A stretch of DNA of 64,000 nt from Dromaius novaehollandiae (taxonomy: Eukaryota; Chordata; Aves; Casuariiformes; Dromaiidae), in NCBI RefSeq assembly GCF_036370855.1, contig NC_088099.1, positions 138,611,017 through 138,675,016 on the forward strand. Reading direction: 5' to 3'. A program made the position numbers and the translations under genes. Below the pieces are notes generated by a model. That model was not told where the DNA came from. It searched no databases and saw only the letters and a program-made list of their open reading frames with translations. Positions within the stretch are counted from its first letter, which is position 1. Each line of letters starts with the position of its first letter. Positions 36,440 through 64,000 of the stretch are shown here, piece after piece.

Positions 36440-37697
36440 TGACCTGTACCACAGGTGTAACTTTTTATTAAAGCATCCTGAAGTTTTTTTTTTTTAATGT
36501 ATTTTAGACAAGACAAAAATGACACAGGAGGGGGGAAAAAAAAAGAGAAAAGAAACGCAGAAGAGGGAAAGATGCAGGAAAAGAAGAATCAAGGTAGTAG
36601 CAGCTTCCAAAGAAAGAAAAAGGACTGAGAAGCAGGACAGATTTCAACAATGTGGTCTGAAAACTGCTCAGAGGTCAAGTAAGCCAAGTGAAAGAGTTTT
36701 GCTCATTTCTCAAAAGAATCTAGGGGGAAAGAAGGAGGGAGGCTTTTTTTTATACAGTGCAAGTTTGTCCAAAGAAGTGGTACTGCAGATGACAGAATTT
36801 ACTCCTCTGCAACAAACGAAATATCTTGATCTATCAAGTAAAGTGAGCATACAAAAAGTGGTAAGAATAAAAGGTGCATGTAAAACCAGCAGCAATATTA
36901 TGTTTGGCTTTCCACTACTTCTGCAACTTACTGTACATATATTACATCGCTATTATAGAAATGGCACAGTCTCAGACACTTTCCACATTTTATTTACATT
37001 TTAAGACTAACTTTAATCTCAATCACATATCCATACATTTCCTTTGTTTCACTAAAACTTAAATGCATGGTTTATTAGAACAAAGACTGTAAACAAATAT
37101 TTGCCATGTCCGATACATGTAACACACAGGAGCTGCTTAACAGAAATTAATCCCCCCATTTTATAAATACAGGTATCAAAACAATCCTGAACATACTTTG
37201 TGACACTACTAGTAGTCGGCACCCACACCTTTGCAAAATTAAACAAGATGAGCAACGGTATTCACTGTACCTGCTACTTTAAAACAAATTTAATTGCAGC
37301 TCTTTTACTAAGCAAGATGGATAAAGCATGCCATTTATATTTTGCCTTCTCAAGAGATTATTTTCAGAAACATATATTATTCCACAGCAATCTGACACTT
37401 TCCGTCATGCTTTCATCTTGTAAAACCTGAACTCCAATTTTAGGCTATTTCAGGCTTATGCTTAAATGACAGTGCCTTGATAAGAGAAAAAAATAATTGT
37501 GCTGCCTTTTTCTCCCATAGTGCCTGAAAACATATTGGGCATACATATATTTATATATATTCTTACAAATGTCCAGGTCATGTATACCAGCTGAAATTCT
37601 TTTAATGTGTGGGTGTTTGCATTGTGAGATTTAATCAAGACATTAACATGAGTAGAAGGTTGCTGTTTTAAGACAGAAGTTTGAGAATCAGCTAAAA
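36440..37697 (-). other. UBE2V2: Probable UBE2V2 3'UTR
   Basis: The sequence downstream of the stop codon is AT-rich and has no continuing reading frame. Minus-strand AATAAA signals are seen at 37071-37076, 36989-36994 and 36464-36469. The last is followed by GT-rich sequence suitable for cleavage, so one plausible end is near 36440. The true 3' end cannot be fixed by eye and could lie lower still. Confidence 0.4.
36464..36469 (-). terminator. Candidate UBE2V2 polyadenylation signal
   Basis: AATAAA on the minus strand, about 1.2 kb beyond the stop codon, with GT-containing sequence 15-40 nt downstream. It is one of at least three AATAAA hexamers in the region and is not proven to be the one used. 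Confidence 0.3.
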
Positions 37698-52667
<14,970 letters not shown>

Positions 52668-55600
52668 TTACGCATTAGCAATTATTGAATATATTTTCAA
52701 AGCTTAACAAAATACATCCTGGGTGAATTTATGCAGCACTCAAATTGTTTTGAAGCAACTAACCACTCCACTGGAAGCTAGTTATTACCAACTGATAGCA
52801 ACACAAACTATAAAAGAGAAAATAAGAGAGTTCTCTTTAGTTTGAAATTGCCATATCAATTTAATCTGGATTCCAGTTGAGTAGAATTTGACAGCAAACT
52901 GATTTTTGAAATATACTGGCTCTAAACAGTGCTCTACTTGAGAAAGAGGAAGATCTGAATTAAGCAGATTCCTTCCAAAAGTAAAAAAAGGTAAAGGATG
53001 CAACATTCAACACAATCAATCTTAAGAAATGTAAACTGTAAGAGAAAGACTAAAATCATTTTCACTTAATCATATTTTATTTAAAAATCAATGAAACAGA
53101 CATGAGCATCTGAAAATAAATTAGAAATCAAGTCTTTTTTAATCTAATGATTATTATTCACACTTAACAAAAAAAACATGAAGCACAGAAACACTGATTA
53201 ACTTCTTGGAGATAATGATGTTCACAACAGAATATGAAGACATACAGGCTCTAAAGAACACTAAGTAATACTCATGTACCAAACTGATATTACTGAATTT
53301 TGATTTTTATACATAAAGACAGACAGACACTGACAGGTATAAAACAAGGGGAAGTTTAACTGCTTTACATCACAGAACATAGAATGGTACTGCAGCATTA
53401 GTGTAGGGAAGAAGGATAACATACTTGTGCATGTGATTATGACACAATTATCTTCAAATAGAAAATACAGAATGATGTAGCAGCAATGTTATGATACAAC
53501 AAAACTTTGGTTTTATTATGGCTACTTATCAAGTTTTCCATGATTTTTACTAGAGAGCCTTTCTTTTATTGGAAGAAACCAGGTAGTCTGTAAAACTAAA
53601 ACTTTAAGACTAGGTACATACAAAGTTCTTAGGAACACATACTGTGCTAGTTTGAAAAAATGGGGGCCAGAGAAAACCACCCATCATATCAGCTCTTTAG
53701 CTGCTGAGGATCTAAGTTTGACTGCCACAGTCTGCATTCCAATCCATCTACGCAAAGAATTAATGCCCAAAGTGTATAGTATGAATATGTACCCATATGG
53801 ATGAGTATGAATAAGCACACTCTTGAACGACTACTTAAATAGCTTACCTTTCAAAATTATGGTTTCTCTTAAAATGCATTTGAAACAATTATTTTTGTAA
53901 CCCATATTAGGGAGTGGCTCCTAAAAATTTTAGGAACGAAAAACCTCCAAGCAGTAACTCCAAGTTCCCAGGAAGAAAAAAGTTAAAGAAAAAAAACATT
54001 AAGAGTATACATCAGGACAGTATAAGGAAGTTCAGTCACTGGTGTGGTCTCACCTTCTCTCGTGTTGGTATTACTGCTCATCTGAGCCCACAACGAGCTA
54101 CTTCAGCTTGCTAACTGAGCAGAAAATTATACATTTGGGTTGGTCTCCTGAGAGTTTAACAGACTGACCCAGCTCTGAGAGTTCAGACAAGTACCAGCAA
54201 ACACTCACATTATCTTGATGTGAAACTACATTTTAATGGAGTTAAATTACTCTTGAAGCTTATTTTCACAGATAAGAGTTCACATCCAATTACCTCCAAA
54301 TGTTAGCACAGTAAGGATCAAGAACTGTTTTACTATAAATTGAATTTTGTACAGTTGGCTTCTCTTTGTGAGAGAATGCTTGAGCATCTTCAGTAAACCA
54401 AGAACACAGCCTCCAAGTACACAATTACAAAAGCATTTGGAAACTGGTGTGACATCAACAGTCTTTTCTTAATGCCTCTCAATTGTTTTATAGTGCAGAT
54501 CATGTCTCTCTACTTTAGCATAGATCCTTTTAGAACACTTGATTTATTTGTTCATTCCCACAGTCCCATCCTGACTTATTAGTATTAGAACTACACACTG
54601 CACTGCTCTAGGTCAGATTAAGTATGAGAACATTCACACTTCTATCGCATTATTACCTAAGAGTATAAAGTTTTTACTTTTGTTCCATATTCATATATGC
54701 TCTGACATAGAGTTCTCCAATAAAATATTAATGCTAACCTTTTTTTTTCCCCAAGTTTTTTAAACCAGCCGCATAAACCAGCATTTTGCATCACATAACC
54801 GAACAGATTTTGACTGGTGCACAAAGCCTCAAAACAACATATCCTAGCATCCATTCACTATCTTAGACCTCTCCTGTGGCTTAAATCCACCATCTCTCAG
54901 AATTCTGCTCTGAGTGCAAAATTTCCGATTTACAGTTTACCTCTTTAAGAAGCACATAAAAGATGCAAGTAAACGGGCTTTAAGTTTAGTTCTGATCTAT
55001 GTTATCACCTTTCAGTGCAGCTGAGATGACCCGAAACACACTTGCACAAGCACTTACTGGGCTCTTCCTTCAGCCAAATTAGCACACTAATCTAGCAAAA
55101 AGCTGCTACCTCTTTAGGCAAAAATCAAATCTGACCAGTTAATGAACTGAATTGACTCAGGAAGAAGGATCAACAAATGCCAGAGCTGACTGGCTGTGTC
55201 TTTAAATGCCTTCTTTTGTGAAAACATGGGTGTGGGGATGAGGGAACTTTCTGTGCCTAAAAGCCATTACGCTGGCTCAGTTGTATCATAAAACTGTACT
55301 CAACACAAAACCACAAAAGACGACGGTTATGAGAACGTAACAAACTTTTATGACTGTCCTGTGTTTATCACATTTTTTCGCACTAAGTAGTCTGTGCTCA
55401 CCAGTTCCCCTAAGGTAGAACACAGAACTTCCTAGCAGTGAAGGACTTGGGAAATGCCCAGACCATCTCCAGTAAATAAGAGACCTTCTCTGCAGAAAGA
55501 TGAAAACATCAAAATGTAACAGTGCCATGCTACCTGCACTCACACTCCAAATCAGTGCTAGAATCAGATAGCAAAACACTGCTCTGAAGCTAAAAATGAG

Positions 55601-58600
55601 TCAAAATATTGGGGGGAGGGGGAACTTACAGAGATTCCAACCAATTACCCCCCCCAACCCGAAACCCTAAAAAGTCCCAGGAAAAAAAAATTCAAGACCT
55701 TCACTAAAATTGGATCAAAAACACAATAAAACAGGTTCCCTTTCAGAAAGCTATGCAGTCTGCCAACATTTGAGTTGGACACAATTTAAATGACTGTTTA
55801 AATTAAAATAAAACCACTGTTTCATAAGAGCACTTCTGTATTTAAGTTATTTAGTTCACTTTTGCAGACATATTCCATTCCTTTACTTATAAGTTCACAG
55901 GAAGCACACAAGATCTTTCTACCCATCTATCCAATCCTGTATTTAAGATCTGGACAACAACCACCCCTTGTATTTCCAAAGAGATGACCTCACTTGTCAA
56001 CTGCCAGCAGAGGAGGAGAAAAACAAGCTGTGCACATCTTAATTATGAATATCCACTACAGCTTTTTGCAACAAAGAATTAACAGGTCTCTATTCTCTTG
56101 CTTGTAAAAACCACTAACAACTACTTTGTCCCTGGAATACATGATTAATGTTTTATCCTCAATACCTCAAAGTTCCATTGAAGTTACTACTGAATGTTTT
56201 ATTACAAAACTACTATAGATAGATTTGTGACAAGTGACATCAAAATCTTTTTAAATTAATAGAGTGGATTAAAAAGCAAAAAACAACAAACCCCCCTTAT
56301 CTTTACAGTGACTGTCTTAGAAACTTTACCAGCAAAATGAGTTGGAATTAAATGCTACTTCCCTCTTAAGAGAGTCCACTCGCACACAGTATTGCATTCT
56401 ACATGGTCATGGTTTACAGAAAATAGATCCACTTAATTTGAAGAACAGAATGTGTGTACCAGATTGTGCTTTCTTTGCTGGAAAAGAACAGCAAGATTGG
56501 GTATTTATGGTCTAGATCTTTTGGAAACTAAACTTGTCCCTAATATGAAGTAGAAGTTCTTATTTGTATCACTATTTCACATATTCCAGAGAGCACAGAA
56601 TTTGGACAATGAAACACCTTCCTTGTGTTCCAGTTAAACAACCTAGCAAGGGGTACAGCACCTTTTTGCCCACCCTTTGCAGCTCATCAGCAACAGCAAA
56701 ATTAGAGAAAACACCCCCAATCTTCAACTGAGTTTCAGACCTTATATGTATCTTCTGAGACAAGCTGTGGCAAATGAAGACAGAAATGCCTCTATCTATT
56801 CATTACCATGGACCAGCCAGATACTACTTTCCCCAACTCTAGCTGCTGAAGGGACCACTAACTGGCTTCAGGCAGGAGCAGACAGGTTATTTTTACTCCC
56901 CATAAGAGCCATCTCTCAGTTGATTCCTCTCACTTCCAAGTGAAAGCGATTAAAACGGTCATGCGATTTTATCACTGGCAAAGCTGTACAAACAGTAACC
57001 TCTCCAATCAGTAGGCTGTAATCAACGGCTAGGTACAGCACTGCACCTAGCATAGCTATTTGCAGTGACTGACTAGGGCTCTTCATGTGAAAATATACCT
57101 GACTTCATCAAGATTAAAAACAAAACAAACAAAACTCCTCTTTCCAGCTTACCTGCAAAGCTTACCTCACTATGGATTTTACTGCCCAGATGCATCCTGA
57201 CTCCAAAAAAACATGCATATCAACTGTTAAAAAGTACTTATCAAATTTTCAGAGTTGAAGCAAAAATATTTCACCTTCTTAAAAAAATCCATCCATGCTC
57301 AAATATACCAGTTGTTTTTAATTTAGAATTTCAATCATGAAACTGGACTACAGAAAGCGATAGCTATTAGAAGTGTGAAAACATCAGTGAAGTTAATACC
57401 TTGGAACAATGAGGAATGAACAAAAGAGGAATTAGTAAACAAAGATTTAAATTAAGTAGGAAGTGATACCTCTCAATAGGAATTAGGCAGGTTTTTAACT
57501 TTTATAAATATGGAGCTACTTCAGACATCATGTTCTAAATCACTAAACTTTTTAGAAATAAAAGGTACATTACACAGTACAAGTAAGTTACATTTATAAT
57601 TTTACCCAGAATCTGAACAATCTGAAAAGAAAAATCTGGGGGAGACAGGGAGGAAGAATCTTTGGTGTCCTTTACTAGGACCAACAAGTTTTACTGAAGC
57701 AATAAAGAGAACTGGGCAAGACAAACATTTTCTAGATGAACCTGTTCTTGCCAACGTAAAGACACAGTTCCACGTATGCTAACGCCAGAATACCTACCAG
57801 AATACCTACTAGTATAGATTAAGTTAGGATCAAGAGAGAACACACAACTGCATTCATGTCAAATTTGTCAGAGCACACTGGCTATATTAATCTTATTTTT
57901 AAAGACACTTATACTGATGCAGCTCCTTCTCTAGTCATATACATCAGTTTAAACTTAAGTGGGCTACACTGACATAACTGTGGCCTTACAGATATATGCA
58001 TTAATTGCTTTAAAATGCATTTAAGCTGGTGTAATTAAACAATGTTTTGGTTTAGTACAGTAAATTATGGAATACTTCAGCAGGCGTTCACCTTTCTGTG
58101 TAATTTCAAACTAACCAATGCAAGAATGAATACTTTTCAATGTCACTCTGCAGCAATCTATTAACTACGTCTGTCTAAAGCTGAAAGTAAATTACATTTC
58201 CATGCTGTTCTACACCAAATTAAATTTAAAGAGTGTTCAGACTAAAGCAACAAAAGTGATATAACAAACTGAAGAAGCTGATGTACACTAGACTAAGTGC
58301 CAAACTTGACTTAATGAAATAGCAAGCACTAAACTGAAAAATAAGCGTTAGCATATTGGATTGAACCTGAGAGTCCAAATTGCCTGCATGTTATTCATAG
58401 CAAGAGGCACAGCAAGAAGCATGAGTGTGATAATCCAATCTTCTCTTTTCGCTGCCCCTTATAGAAGGGAGTCATAATCCTAACCTTTCATAGATTGGCT
58501 CAGCCACTAAAGCACGAGGTTTTCTGCCCCCCCCCCCCCAAAAAAAACCTACTTTTCATAATCACTGTATATTCCAATATCCATATCACCATTCAGTCCC

Positions 58601-58982
58601 TCTTAAAATCTCCCTCTGCTCTTGGCCTCAATCACTCCTGAAGGCTATATTTATAATAGCAGCGTTTTACCATAGTAATACTGGCACACTATACTGACAG
58701 CACACTCCCAAACACAGCTCTACAAACAAGTCTCTCTACTGACCCAAGAACAAGCTATATCAATAAACTATACATTAGCCCTGCTAGGATACTGCCAGGG
58801 ATGTTATTCTTCCTGACTGAGATAGCTGTGTCAGGAAAGCTCTGTAGTATGGATGATTTTGAATGTGTGGATTATCTTCTACCTATTGACTTTTAGGTAA
58901 AACAACCCTAAAAAATACAAAACAAAGCTTGATAACCAAAAAGAGAAACTAGCAAATCCCATTTAACAACTCTGGGATGACC

Positions 58983-59006
58983 AAAAAAAAAAAAAAAAAA
59001 AAAAAA
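58983..59006. repeat. Poly-A tract
   Basis: 24 consecutive A in the putative UBE2V2 intron 1. Confidence 0.9.
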
Positions 59007-59528
59007 GCAGTTTTAGATGATCAGGGGTGGGAGACAGGGTGTCAGCCTTGTAAATTCCAGGCCATAGCCATTTTTTCCTGGGGCAGGGAGGAGAAGAAAT
59101 AAAAAGTTCCAAAGAGAAAGACACAGAAAATACCAAGTTCCTTTCAGCCTGAACTATTCATGGGAAGTCTTGCTTTGGACAAAATACAGCAAGGAGGTGA
59201 CATATTCTTGATATTGTACTAAAATAAATAAAGTACACAAATATAATGGGTGTAATTTATTTCCCAATGTCATTTACTTTCAAACTGAATAAAGTTATGG
59301 CAGAGAAGATGGATTTGACACAGTACAGAAATTCCCAGAGAACTTCACCTATATTCCTTTCTTAGAGGAAAAAAAATAGAAGAATCTTAACTACCACCTG
59401 TGAGGCATTAACAAAAAAAACAAACCAACAAAAAACACCCAGAAAGCCGCTAGCAGCCCCTGAAATGGGGGGGTATACAAACAAGAGGGAAGAGGGCTGT
59501 GCACATTTGAAGGCCTATTTTGGCTATT

Positions 59529-59548
59529 AAAAAAAAAAAAAAAAAAAA
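59529..59548. repeat. Poly-A tract next to an AT-only stretch
   Basis: 20 consecutive A, followed at about 59555-59650 by almost pure A/T sequence rich in TATATTTA and ATAATT words. Confidence 0.9.
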
Positions 59549-60829
59549 CTTTGTGGAAATAATTTTTAATAATTATAATTTTATATTTACATATATTTAT
59601 TTTAAACTTACATATATAAAAATTTATATAATTTTAACAACTATAAAACATACACTTCCCTCAAAAATCTACTTTTAAAAAAAGTATGATCTAGATTTTT
59701 GTTTGTCAGTTATCCTGCTCACATCACATACCCTTATGCCCAGTAAAAGATTCTGTGAATACACAGAACAAAAATGATTAACTTACTACCAGGCACTTAA
59801 TATAAAAGCATATTACTAGGCTTACTATAATTACATCATAATTATTATCTAGCTGAGGTTGATCACAGTAACCTGATTCCACAAGCCAACGGTATTTTTA
59901 ATAACTTTCATATTAACAAAGTTGGACATCACAGTCTACAAAAAGAACTCCATCACTACCACTAGCAGTGGAATGCAGCAATTTCATATGTTTTTCTTTT
60001 TTTTCTCTCTCTTTTTTTTTTTTTTTTGAAATGAGAATGCTACAACACACATAGTAAAGACACTGTTTCCAATAAGCAAGAATCATGTTGTTTTCTTGTA
60101 CATGGCAAACAGAAGTTCTCGGTGAAAAGCAATACATTTTTGCAGCAACTTAGAAAGCATCCCGTTGCTGCTGTGGAGCTCAGTTTATGAATCAACACCA
60201 CACAGACTACAGAACATGTAATGACTCTGCACTGAGAAAACTGTAACTTTATTTAATGGGTTTGATATATATTGACGTTTTTGTTCAATGAGACTTCTGT
60301 TTTCTTACAATTATGGATACATCCCACTTCATTTAACTGCCTTACAATCACGTTTCAATATACTTCATAATTTTGTATAGCAATAGATCTCATAAAGCTA
60401 CATTTAGTATACATTGCTCACATCTACTTTCTCCAGTTAGTATGTCCCAAAGCAATGAAATTCAGGCAATGGAATATTCTGCATTAACAGCTTTTAGTTT
60501 AAATTAAGAAAGTACTATATTGTCCTAAATGAAGGTAGTGAGCAGCAGTATTTGAACCATATACATTGCTCAGAACGGTGAATAAGGTAGTAAATGATTG
60601 CAGCACCTAATGGTTAAAACATCACAATAACTTAAGTATAATATTTTCCACAAGAATATTCCAGTCATCACTGATTTAGCCATATAAAAACAAACACAAT
60701 CATTCCTATCAATGACAACGAAATACAAAAGGAGTTATTAAAAGTACACATATAGATGACATAAAAAGACAACACAAATCAGTGACCCAGCAAGCACTCA
60801 GTACTTCTGAAATTAATCATGGGCAATGT

Positions 60830-60834
60830 CTCAA

Positions 60835-60865
<31 letters not shown>

Positions 60866-60867
60866 AA
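60830..60867. repeat. (AAAT)n microsatellite
   Basis: About nine AATA/TAAA units in a row, in the putative first intron of UBE2V2. Confidence 0.95.
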
Positions 60868-63800
60868 GTGATCCTGAATGCTTTGTTCTCCGTTTGTCTA
60901 GTATCTAAAGTATGTGTTGTATCAGATTAAATGACCAGCATCTTGCCATTACTGTTTGTAACTGGAAAAGCTATAAGCAACAGCAGTTTTGATCTGCAGA
61001 CTCATGAAGACAAACCCAACTAAGCTTAATTGTGGAAAGCTTCAATAAACATGCAGACCTAAAGAAAAACAAGTCTGACATAATCAGGTAAAAATCCACT
61101 TCCACATAAGAGAAAACTATTCATCCTCCCCCCATCTCTTTAAATTTGGGCATTAATAAGAAAATTGATTATCAGCGTATAAATTTGCACAATTCAAGTA
61201 CGCAGATGCCTCATCACTGACAAGTAGAGAGCAACTGGCCTTGTATTCAATGTTTCATGTGTTTTTCATAATTCAGAGCCAGTTTTACTACAATCCTAAA
61301 CTGTCAGAAAACTGCCATCTTACAAGCATTAATTAGAGAAATCACCTGTACTCAAAAGAGCTCATGAGATGAGTACCAAGTGAGCTACTTGGCTTCGCAG
61401 GAATAAAATGAGATATATACACACATACATACAAAAACACATAGTGATACATGATACATTTGACTATGTAGGAACTCTTTGTAATCTGGTTAAGTTTTTT
61501 TTTTTGCTTTTTACGATACATAACATTTAAAACACTAATTTGAAAACATAAGTTGGAAGACTTAAGGAGTAGGTATAATTCTAAGAACTGCGCTGAAGTT
61601 ACTTGTTTTTTTAAAAATAGGTCAAAGTATGACATTTCATCAGTTTTGGGGGGGGTGGTTTTGGTTTTTTTCCTTTTAAAGACACTTCACCTGTTGAGAA
61701 ACACTTCCCTGTTTCAGCAGAAGCCAGTCTTCTGCTGCTAAATAGTCACAGCAATATTAAAATAATAGACCCTAATCTTAAAACCTTCCTTTCGGTTAAA
61801 ACTATCTAAAGTGATATTTCTTTTCAGAACAACGTTGGTGATAATATTTATGTATTTCACATAAATGAAATTTTACCTTTGTTGGTATCGTAGCAGATAC
61901 AGTTCAGAGTTAAAGCTGGGCCACAGAGAGAAACTTCCACAGAAGTTTCCTTCATATTTGGGTCCAGCCATAGTCATAAACATCCTATATGTAGTTTTTA
62001 TTAAAAATACAGCTAATTAGAAACCAAAATTTTTTCCATGTTCACACAGTTGAAGTCTCAGGTTTTTATGGCAACACAGAATGCATCTTTTGGCTGAAGG
62101 GTAAAAGGCTTGAAGGGGTGCCTCTGCCTTTTGCTTATTTTTTTCTTAAACATGAGTGTGTGTTCTACCCCAAAGAAATAATTTCATTAAAGACAGAAGG
62201 TAGATGTACAGAAGCAATTTTCTCTCTTAATCTCATTTTCATTATGCATGTTCATAATATTAAAATGTCAGTTAACTGCTAGCAGTAATAATTTTAAAAG
62301 GATAAATTCTAAATAGAATATTATAGTTTATCTAGTTTGGGGATGGAAAGGGAAGAAATAAAGTTCTATAGCTCTGGGTATTAGTAGTTGGGACTTTCAT
62401 ACACAGATACCTGATTTACAAACACAAGTTAGAGTGACTTCAGCTACAAATCTTGATAGTGGAGTAACGGATCTCAGTCTATTAGGACCACAAAAGTGGT
62501 ATCTGCTTATTCAATGTGTTACAATTTGTGTTGCTTTCACAGTAAGAATGAGGCCTTGAACTTGACTTCTCCAGCCAAGTGAACATCTCAAATGTGAAAC
62601 TTCGTAATAAAACGTTTGTGCAGTTTTAGGTTTTGTTAATTATGTTTGGAAGTGTGAGAAATTACTAGCAAAATCAATAGGTCCATTATTAAGGTATCTT
62701 CACCTAGAAAGTCTCTCCATCTTTTCTCTTGCCTGCCTCTTAGGTAACTAGACTGCAGCGAGCTAACTGCTCCTCTTAGCTTTTGTGTTCCACCAATTCT
62801 GCTCAGGGAAGTTTTTCATCAGATTAGTTACTCACAGCAGCCTTCTAGACAACTCCTCCTGTGACAGCCAACAGCCTCCAGGAAAATACTACACCTGTTT
62901 AGTTTTTACTCTGATCATGCTGATGCACACTCCTCTCTCCCATCCTTCCCTACTCCCCATAGACACTCCTTTCTTCTTACTCACCTTTCTCAGAAGAGTG
63001 GCTGACATAGAGGGAAACAAGGCTGCCATTAGTTATCTGACTCATGAGAGCTGCTCCAGCCTTGACCAGCATCCGGGGAGAGGCCATTTCTCACAAATCC
63101 TGGGAAGGCTATCCATTCTTCACTATTTCTCCTTACGAAAGATTCACTCCCTCACTGAAAACCTCCATTCCCTATCTACTGCAGTCCAACTTCAAAGTAT
63201 CCTCTTCTCTCCCAATTTTTTTTATGTAGCAACAATACCTTAAACGTCCCAAAGCTGTACAAGGTACAACAATAAAGCAGCACAACAGCCATCATAGCAT
63301 GTCAGTGAGCAGAAGTACACAGAACAGCTAAGATCAGATAGGTGCATGCACAGAATATAGTCCACATCTGAGAGACCTTCCAGCTGGACTCAGCCTTGCT
63401 AGCTATTCACACATATGCAACAACAGTTACAGTTTGTTTCACTCTACCTTTGCATTTTCACACAAACATCATCACCTTGAACAGTGTCATTGGTATGGAA
63501 TGACTGATGGTGCTCATATAAATGCACCATAGAAGAAGTTTGCTTCACTACTGTTACATATGTTATTAGACTACAAATCAGGGCATAAACAAGCTTTAGG
63601 TAAAAAAGGAAAACCTTGGAAAGTTCTCCCACAAAAACCTTCATCCAAAATAACTGAAGTTACCACACTAATACAAATCCGTAATATTAAAAAAACCTAA
63701 AATACAGTCACGATTAAAAACCAATGTATATAATTTACTTAAAATTCATTTATTTTACACATTTGCACCAATATTAGTGGTATAAATATAGGAGTTTAAA

Positions 63801-64000
63801 GTATATCCAAGTGCAGGTTTTCTGCTATAAACAGGACCACTGTTAACTCAGACAGGTCAGATATTGCATGTCCAGCTGTGACTAACTATAAGAAAAAACA
63901 TACAGGAAGCAAACAGTTAAAGTCACTAAATAGCTCATCAAGCTTGTTTTGGTAGAGGGTGGAGATACACGGGCTATGGTTTAAAAAGTTAACTCTTTAC

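Noticed and set aside
36519..37004. 161-codon plus-strand open frame rich in Lys/Arg
   Set aside because: It lies antisense to the probable UBE2V2 3'UTR. The basic peptide comes from an A/G-rich low-complexity stretch, with no family resemblance.
61877..61971. Possible minus-strand first exon (M-A-G-P-K-Y-E-G...) ending in a GTAAAA donor
   Set aside because: Its outgoing phase is 2, whereas UBE2V2 exon 2 needs a single incoming base. The peptide does not resemble the UBE2V2 N-terminus, and there is no promoter-like context.
62785..63243. 152-codon plus-strand open frame
   Set aside because: Pyrimidine-rich DNA with an overlapping open frame in another phase, no known motif, and no splice or promoter support.

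Overview
The window looks like vertebrate nuclear DNA: AT-rich, with small phase-matched exons behind GT/AG splice sites, long introns, mono- and dinucleotide tracts, and no bacterial or plasmid features. The source is most likely a non-mammalian amniote, probably a bird. The visible UBE2V2 residues fit sauropsid rather than mammalian sequence. A CLC transporter of a type absent from the human gene set is present. One weak CR1-like LINE fragment and several eroded MIR/CORE-SINE-like remnants are seen, but no Alu or L1. The taxonomic call is inference.

Layout, both genes on the minus strand. (1) About 0.8-28 kb: eleven exons of a CLC chloride/proton antiporter most similar to the ClC-6/ClC-7 branch. 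They give 549 codons in continuous phase, from a start ATG at 27908 to helix N near 827. The C-terminal helices and the expected CBS domains lie beyond the left edge. (2) About 28-37.6 kb: mostly non-coding sequence between the genes. It holds one well-formed orphan exon at 32536-32628, phase-compatible with CLC exon 2 and therefore a possible alternative 5' exon, and then the probable 3'UTR of the next gene. (3) 37.7-52.6 kb: exons 2, 3 and 4 of UBE2V2 (MMS2), the catalytically inactive partner of UBE2N in making K63-linked ubiquitin chains. Exon 1, only a few residues, is not seen and is probably beyond the right edge, so 52.6-64 kb reads as intron 1.

The most striking object is a full-length 2415-bp Tigger-type (pogo/Tc1-mariner superfamily) DNA transposon at 49427-51841 in UBE2V2 intron 2. 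It has matching termini, flanking TA dinucleotides and a decayed transposase. From memory it is extremely close to the Tigger1 family of placental mammals, which would be unexpected in a bird or reptile and makes it a candidate for horizontal transfer. Its transposase is inactivated by frameshifts, stops and changes at two of the three catalytic acidic positions.

The two genes have no obvious functional link. No RNA genes, CRISPR arrays or promoters could be supported. All exon boundaries were read by eye from splice consensus, phase and family similarity.
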